Part shown: one piece after another, positions 60,032 through 64,000 of the stretch
How positions within the stretch are numbered: position 1 is the stretch's first letter
Layout of the letters: every line of letters begins with the position of its first letter
DNA from: Chryseobacterium camelliae
GTDB lineage: Bacteria; Bacteroidota; Bacteroidia; Flavobacteriales; Weeksellaceae
Reading direction: 5' to 3'
Length of the DNA stretch: 64,000 nt
Assembly (NCBI RefSeq): GCF_002770595.1
Contig: NZ_CP022986.1
Coordinates: forward strand, 2,046,001-2,110,000
The notes under the pieces: generated by a model
What the model saw: the letters and a program-made list of their open reading frames with translations, nothing else
Database searches by the model: none
Told to the model about the DNA's origin: nothing
Translations under genes and position numbers: made by a program

Positions 60032-62488
60032 ATGGACAAGAATACATTGACGCTGACCGGTATTTCCCGGAAAGCAAAATATTCGGGATTGTTCCTTGCT
60101 CTGCTGGCTGCTTCAACTTATGCAAAAGCACAAAACACCTATCCGATAATAAAAGCAGGCGGTAAAAGCTTTAAGGATTTTAATAAAAACGGGAAGCTTG
60201 ACACCTGGGAGGACACACGGCTCCCCAAAGACCAGAGAATCAATGCCATCATACAACAGATGACCAATGCTGAAAAAGCGGATTTGCTGATCGGCACAGG
60301 CATGCCCGGAATCGAAGTGCTTACCGGGCCTGTAGGCGACTCTAAACAGGGGGCGGTTCCCGGCGCAGCCGGTGGAACCGCTTCCCTGGACCGTTTCGGA
60401 ATTCCTCCGACAGTGGTCGCAGACGGACCTGCCGGACTGAGAATATCCCCTACCCGTAAAGACGATTCAAAAACCTATTATGCAACCGCATTTCCTGTAG
60501 GTACGGCTCTAGCTTCCACCTGGAACACAGCTTTGCTGGAAGAGGTGGGAAAAGCAATGGGTAATGAAGTGAAGGAATACGGAGTAGACGTACTTTTGGC
60601 TCCTGCCCTCAACATCCACAGAAACCCGCTCAACGGACGGAATTTTGAATATTACTCAGAAGACCCCCTTATTTCAGGTAAAACAGCAGCGGCTATCGTG
60701 AATGGCATCCAGTCACAGGGTGTCGGGACTTCTATCAAGCATTTTGCTGCTAACAATGAAGAAACCAACCGTCTGAAGATCAACGTACATGTTTCCGAAC
60801 GCGCCATGCGTGAACTGTACCTGAAGGGCTTTGAAATTGCGGTCAAAGAATCCCAGCCGTGGACGGTAATGTCATCCTATAATAAAGTAAACGGGGTTTA
60901 TACTTCAGACAGCAAAGACCTGCTTACCCAGGTACTGAGGAAAGAATGGGGATTCAAAGGCATTGTGATGACGGACTGGTTCGGAGGGTTTCCCGGATTT
61001 GAGTCTATCCGGAGCGGCGGAATCTCCGATGTCATTGCCCAGATGAATGCCGGCAACGACCTGCTGATGCCAGGGATTCCGGCTCAGAAAAAGGCATTGC
61101 TTTCCGCCCTGGATTCCGGAAAGGTGTCTCAGGAAACGGCCAACATCAATGTAAAAAGAATCCTGGAATATATATTCCACACCCCTACTTTTACCGGTTA
61201 CCGGTACAGCAACCAGCCGGATCTGGATCGGCATGCTGAAGTAACGAGGAATGCCGCATCAGAAGGCATGGTCCTGCTTAAAAATGAAAGCAATACCCTT
61301 CCTTTCAGCGATAAGCAGAAAGAAGTTTCCCTGTTCGGGGTAACTTCATACGCATGGATTACAGGAGGAACCGGAAGCGGAAGCGTTAACAACAAGCATA
61401 CAGTTTCCCTGCTGGAAGGGCTGAAAGCAGCAGGCTACCGGCTAGATAAGGAACTGGCAGACCTTTACACGCCCCATGCTGATCGGGAAGTAGCAGCAGA
61501 AAAGGACCGGAGGAAAGCCAAAGGAATCCTGGCCCTGCCGGAAAGGCTTCCCGAAATGAAGATGGATGATGCCTTTATCGCTAAAAAAGCGGAAACATCA
61601 GCAATAGCTTTCGTTACCCTGGGAAGAAATTCGGGCGAAGGCGGTGACCGTAAAGTGGATAATGATTTCAATCTTGCCTCTGAAGAGCTTGAAATGCTGG
61701 ACAAAATCTCAAAAGTATTTCATGCGAGAGGCAAAAAGGTAGTGGTCATCCTGAACACCGGCGGTGTTATTGAAACCGCTTCCTGGAAAGACAAAGCCGA
61801 TGCCATCCTGCTGGCATGGCAGCCGGGACAGGAAGGCGGGCATTCTGTAGCAGACGTCCTTTCCGGAAAAGTCAACCCATCCGGAAAACTGACCATGACA
61901 TTCCCGGTAAACTATACGGATACGCCTTCGGCCAAGAATTTCCCGGGCATCCCTGCAGACAATCCTAAAGAGGTTACGTACGAAGAAGGCATCTATGTAG
62001 GATACCGTTATTTTAATACGTTTCACGTAAAGCCATCATATGAATTCGGATACGGAAAATCCTATACGGATTTCGACTATCAAAATATTAAAGTCAGTCC
62101 AATATCCGGCTCATCTTTTACAGTAAGCCTCGACGTAAAGAATACGGGAACAACCAGCGGAAAGGAAGTGGTCCAGCTGTATGTATCAGCGCCGCACCAT
62201 CTGGCGGACAAACCGAAATCTGAACTGAAAGCCTATGCCAAAACAAAGCTGCTGAAACCCGGAGAAACCGAGACGGTTACCCTGACGCTTTCCCCGAAAG
62301 ACCTTGCTTCATTCATTACCGCAAAAAGTGCATGGATCGCTGAAGCAGGACCCTATACCGTATCAGCCGGCGCCTCATCACTGGATATCAGACAGTCTGC
62401 AAATTTCCAGCTCCCTGAGGAAATTACCGTTGAAAAAGTGCAGCATGTGCTTCCGGAAGACCAGCCGTTCAAAGAGCTGAAACCATAA
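60032..62488 (+). CDS. Secreted GH3-family beta-glycosidase with fibronectin III-like domain
   Basis: 818 residues. The signal segment GLFLALLAASTYAKAQ ends near residue 34 after a basic N-terminus. A calcium-loop-like DFNKNGKLDTWEDTRL at 49-64 mirrors the one in the other GH3 enzyme. The GH3 barrel has KHFAANNEET (236-245) and nucleophile D315 in IVMTDWFGG. The second domain follows (acid/base region GRNSGEGGDRK), and a C-terminal fibronectin III-like domain runs from about 680 (VSLDVKNTGTTSGKEVVQLYVS). It is likely a beta-glucosidase or xylosidase; specificity is unknown. Confidence 0.92.
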   Translation: MDKNTLTLTGISRKAKYSGLFLALLAASTYAKAQNTYPIIKAGGKSFKDFNKNGKLDTWEDTRLPKDQRINAIIQQMTNAEKADLLIGTGMPGIEVLTGPVGDSKQGAVPGAAGGTASLDRFGIPPTVVADGPAGLRISPTRKDDSKTYYATAFPVGTALASTWNTALLEEVGKAMGNEVKEYGVDVLLAPALNIHRNPLNGRNFEYYSEDPLISGKTAAAIVNGIQSQGVGTSIKHFAANNEETNRLKINVHVSERAMRELYLKGFEIAVKESQPWTVMSSYNKVNGVYTSDSKDLLTQVLRKEWGFKGIVMTDWFGGFPGFESIRSGGISDVIAQMNAGNDLLMPGIPAQKKALLSALDSGKVSQETANINVKRILEYIFHTPTFTGYRYSNQPDLDRHAEVTRNAASEGMVLLKNESNTLPFSDKQKEVSLFGVTSYAWITGGTGSGSVNNKHTVSLLEGLKAAGYRLDKELADLYTPHADREVAAEKDRRKAKGILALPERLPEMKMDDAFIAKKAETSAIAFVTLGRNSGEGGDRKVDNDFNLASEELEMLDKISKVFHARGKKVVVILNTGGVIETASWKDKADAILLAWQPGQEGGHSVADVLSGKVNPSGKLTMTFPVNYTDTPSAKNFPGIPADNPKEVTYEEGIYVGYRYFNTFHVKPSYEFGYGKSYTDFDYQNIKVSPISGSSFTVSLDVKNTGTTSGKEVVQLYVSAPHHLADKPKSELKAYAKTKLLKPGETETVTLTLSPKDLASFITAKSAWIAEAGPYTVSAGASSLDIRQSANFQLPEEITVEKVQHVLPEDQPFKELKP

Positions 62489-62554
62489 ACATCCGGACTT
62501 AACACACACCATATCTTCTCTACATATACGCAGTTATCTTTTTTATGTAGTTTG

Positions 62555-62585
62555 ATCCCGTCCTGTTTTCAGGGGCGGGATTTTT
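62555..62585 (+). terminator. Terminator of the glycosidase operon
   Basis: ATCCCG-T-CCTG, loop TTTT, CAGG-G-GCGGGAT, then five T. Confidence 0.88.
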
Positions 62586-62663
62586 CAGCAAAATCAGATC
62601 TTAATGATTTATAAAAAACTGTAAATTAGCTTAATGCATTTATAATAAATAACAATAATTAAC

Positions 62664-63263
62664 ATGAAATTTTTAAAGTATACAGCACTTTTTGTACTTC
62701 TTACAGGGTCAGCCTATAGCTTATATTTTTATATTACGGTTTACTCGAAGCTTACCCCCGCTGATATTGACCCTGATATAAAAAATGAAAAGATATTTAA
62801 GATCATGGATTTCCAGAAGGAGCTTATAAACGGAACAGAGAAGTACGATTCTGTTGCCCGGAAAAAAAGTTCTTCAGTTTTGTTCTATGCAGGTAAAAAG
62901 CCTACAACCAAGGATGAACTTTTCATAGCTGGCTTTAATAACTGCAGAGCCATATCACTAAAAGGAAAAATTAACATCTCCATAGGTTACAATTCAGGAT
63001 ACAGCGGTGGAGGATATAAAATTGATTATTTATATGGCAGATATGAGATACAGCCTTATTCATTTACAGATGTTGTCCCTGACAACAGAAAAGAATCTGA
63101 TTATAAGATTTTAAGGCAGAACCTTACCTTGGATAAAAGATATTATCGTGTAGGAGACAGCCTGTATGGGAAAATTGACTTTGCTATGCAATTTAATAAT
63201 GCCGGAGAAAAACCAACCGTATACGGAAACGGATATTTCAGGACCAGGGTTGATGCTTATTAG
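62664..63263 (+). CDS. Uncharacterised membrane-anchored protein
   Basis: 199 residues. One N-terminal hydrophobic helix (about 5-30, YTALFVLLTGSAYSLYFYITVY) is not followed by a clear cleavage site. The rest is a beta-rich domain with SIGYNSGYSGGGYKIDYLYGRYEI and YRVGDSLYGKIDFAMQFNNAGEKPTVYGNGYFRTRVDAY. Family unknown. It probably faces the periplasm as an anchored protein. Single gene between a terminator and a promoter-like site. Confidence 0.65.
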   Translation: MKFLKYTALFVLLTGSAYSLYFYITVYSKLTPADIDPDIKNEKIFKIMDFQKELINGTEKYDSVARKKSSSVLFYAGKKPTTKDELFIAGFNNCRAISLKGKINISIGYNSGYSGGGYKIDYLYGRYEIQPYSFTDVVPDNRKESDYKILRQNLTLDKRYYRVGDSLYGKIDFAMQFNNAGEKPTVYGNGYFRTRVDAY

Positions 63264-63341
63264 CAGCCAATGCTTTGCACATGGCAAAAGTTATCTTTCA
63301 CAGATAGAATCAAAAATCAAAGCTGTATAGAGTATATTGTC

Positions 63342-63349
63342 TATATTTG
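63342..63349 (+). promoter_or_regulatory. TAnnTTTG promoter element
   Basis: TATATTTG, 18 bp before the GTG at 63368. Confidence 0.5.
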
Positions 63350-63367
63350 TTAATATATAACAATCCA

Positions 63368-64000
63368 GTGAAAAATACAGCCCTATTTTTGATCATCATG
63401 CTCAGCCATGGCATTTTTGCTCAGAACAGCCAGTTTAAAATTGAACTATATGCCCCGGGATATGAAAAAGATTCTCTTTTTATCAGCCCTCCCATGAGCG
63501 GTGGCAATACGCAAAAAATCTATGGCTTCACCGCAGATAGCGGGCCATCTATTACGGTTATGAAAGATTTTAATACCATCATCGTAAAGAAAAACCGCAA
63601 CTTTACAATATCCGGTGAAATTCCTTATCCGCAGCCGATTGCCATTTCATATTATGATGCTAAAATAAATGGCGGCTATTCCACCCAGCCTCTTTTTCTG
63701 GAAAAAGGAACCATCAATGTTGAAGTAAAAAGAGCTGCAGATAATAATATGGATTATATCCTGCATTCCGGGAGCCCTGCAAATACAGAATATAAAGCCA
63801 TGAAAGCGCAGCTGAAAACCTATGATGACAAGCTGAAACCCTTCCAGGAGAATGATCCAAAAGATATTGAAGCCAAACAGGCATTCCTCCAGAAATACAT
63901 CAGCAAAAATCCGGGTTCGTATGTCGCTTTCTGGGAGATTGTCAGTGATTTCTCACAATACAGCTTCAATACATCTTATTTAAAAAGCCTTGCCCTGTTT
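63368..64000 (+). CDS. Secreted DUF4369/TlpA-like protein, N-terminal part
   Basis: The frame is open from a GTG at 63368 to the window edge, so only 211 codons are seen. The signal peptide is VKNTALFLIIMLSHGIFAQ. The mature start FKIELYAPGYEKDSLFISPP and QPLFLEKGTINVEV resembles the DUF4369 domain that precedes thioredoxin-like (TlpA/ResA) domains in Bacteroidota. The helical region after YKAMKAQLKTYDDKLKPF is also typical. A thioredoxin domain would be expected past position 64000 but cannot be confirmed. Confidence 0.6.
   Translation, partial: MKNTALFLIIMLSHGIFAQNSQFKIELYAPGYEKDSLFISPPMSGGNTQKIYGFTADSGPSITVMKDFNTIIVKKNRNFTISGEIPYPQPIAISYYDAKINGGYSTQPLFLEKGTINVEVKRAADNNMDYILHSGSPANTEYKAMKAQLKTYDDKLKPFQENDPKDIEAKQAFLQKYISKNPGSYVAFWEIVSDFSQYSFNTSYLKSLALF

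Overview
The window reads as chromosomal DNA from a member of the Bacteroidota, most likely a flavobacterium of the Chryseobacterium group (Weeksellaceae). The evidence is a SusC/SusD pair, a YidC with a large periplasmic domain, secreted proteins whose signal peptides end in AQ or in LxxC lipoboxes, many TAnnTTTG promoter elements (the Bacteroidota -7 box), and few Shine-Dalgarno sequences. No rRNA, tRNA, CRISPR array, transposase or phage structural gene was seen.

Region 1 (1-24,800) is mostly core genome. It holds the end of an outer-membrane barrel protein, a YihY/BrkB membrane protein, argS, a SusD/SusC uptake pair, rnhB, yidC, pyrG, a PAP2 phosphatase, a YceI protein and radA. Next comes an AT-rich, ATGA-overlapped set (methyltransferase, VanW protein, ACP phosphodiesterase-like protein). 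A toxin-antitoxin-like pair coupled to a DUF6702 gene follows, then HupE/UreJ, an M1-type metallopeptidase, groES-groEL and a small monooxygenase.

Region 2 (about 24,880-34,500) is an AT-rich accessory island. It contains a two-gene unit (a DUF6610-like protein plus a four-helix membrane protein), a membrane protein with an abortive-infection-like N-terminus, an XRE regulator, several decayed genes (a lipoprotein start, a secreted protein, a DUF4411 PIN-type toxin, a GyrI-like protein, a DUF1905 protein), a WYL regulator, a lipoprotein and a DUF2461 protein. Six copies of a 110-150 bp element with palindromic terminal inverted repeats sit in the gaps of this island, mostly just past gene 3' ends. 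They were noticed nowhere else in the window.

Region 3 (34,500-53,200) is a patchwork of small single genes: a short-chain dehydrogenase, a Crp-type regulator, an isochorismatase-like hydrolase, DUF4180, GNAT, a frameshifted XRE regulator, DUF6157, several uncharacterised secreted or lipoproteins, a PNPOx-like protein, SUFU and SMI1/KNR4 immunity-type proteins, Asp/Glu racemase, DUF2834, LysE, DUF1761 and TfoX. One lipoprotein ends in a cationic, tryptophan-rich glycine-zipper tail.

Region 4 (53,177-62,488) looks like a carbohydrate-use locus. A Nudix-type regulator with a degenerate catalytic box is transcribed away from a TonB-dependent receptor, two GH3 enzymes and an alpha/beta hydrolase. 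A perfect 8-5-8 palindrome lies in the divergent gap. The window ends in an uncharacterised gene and the start of a secreted DUF4369-like protein.
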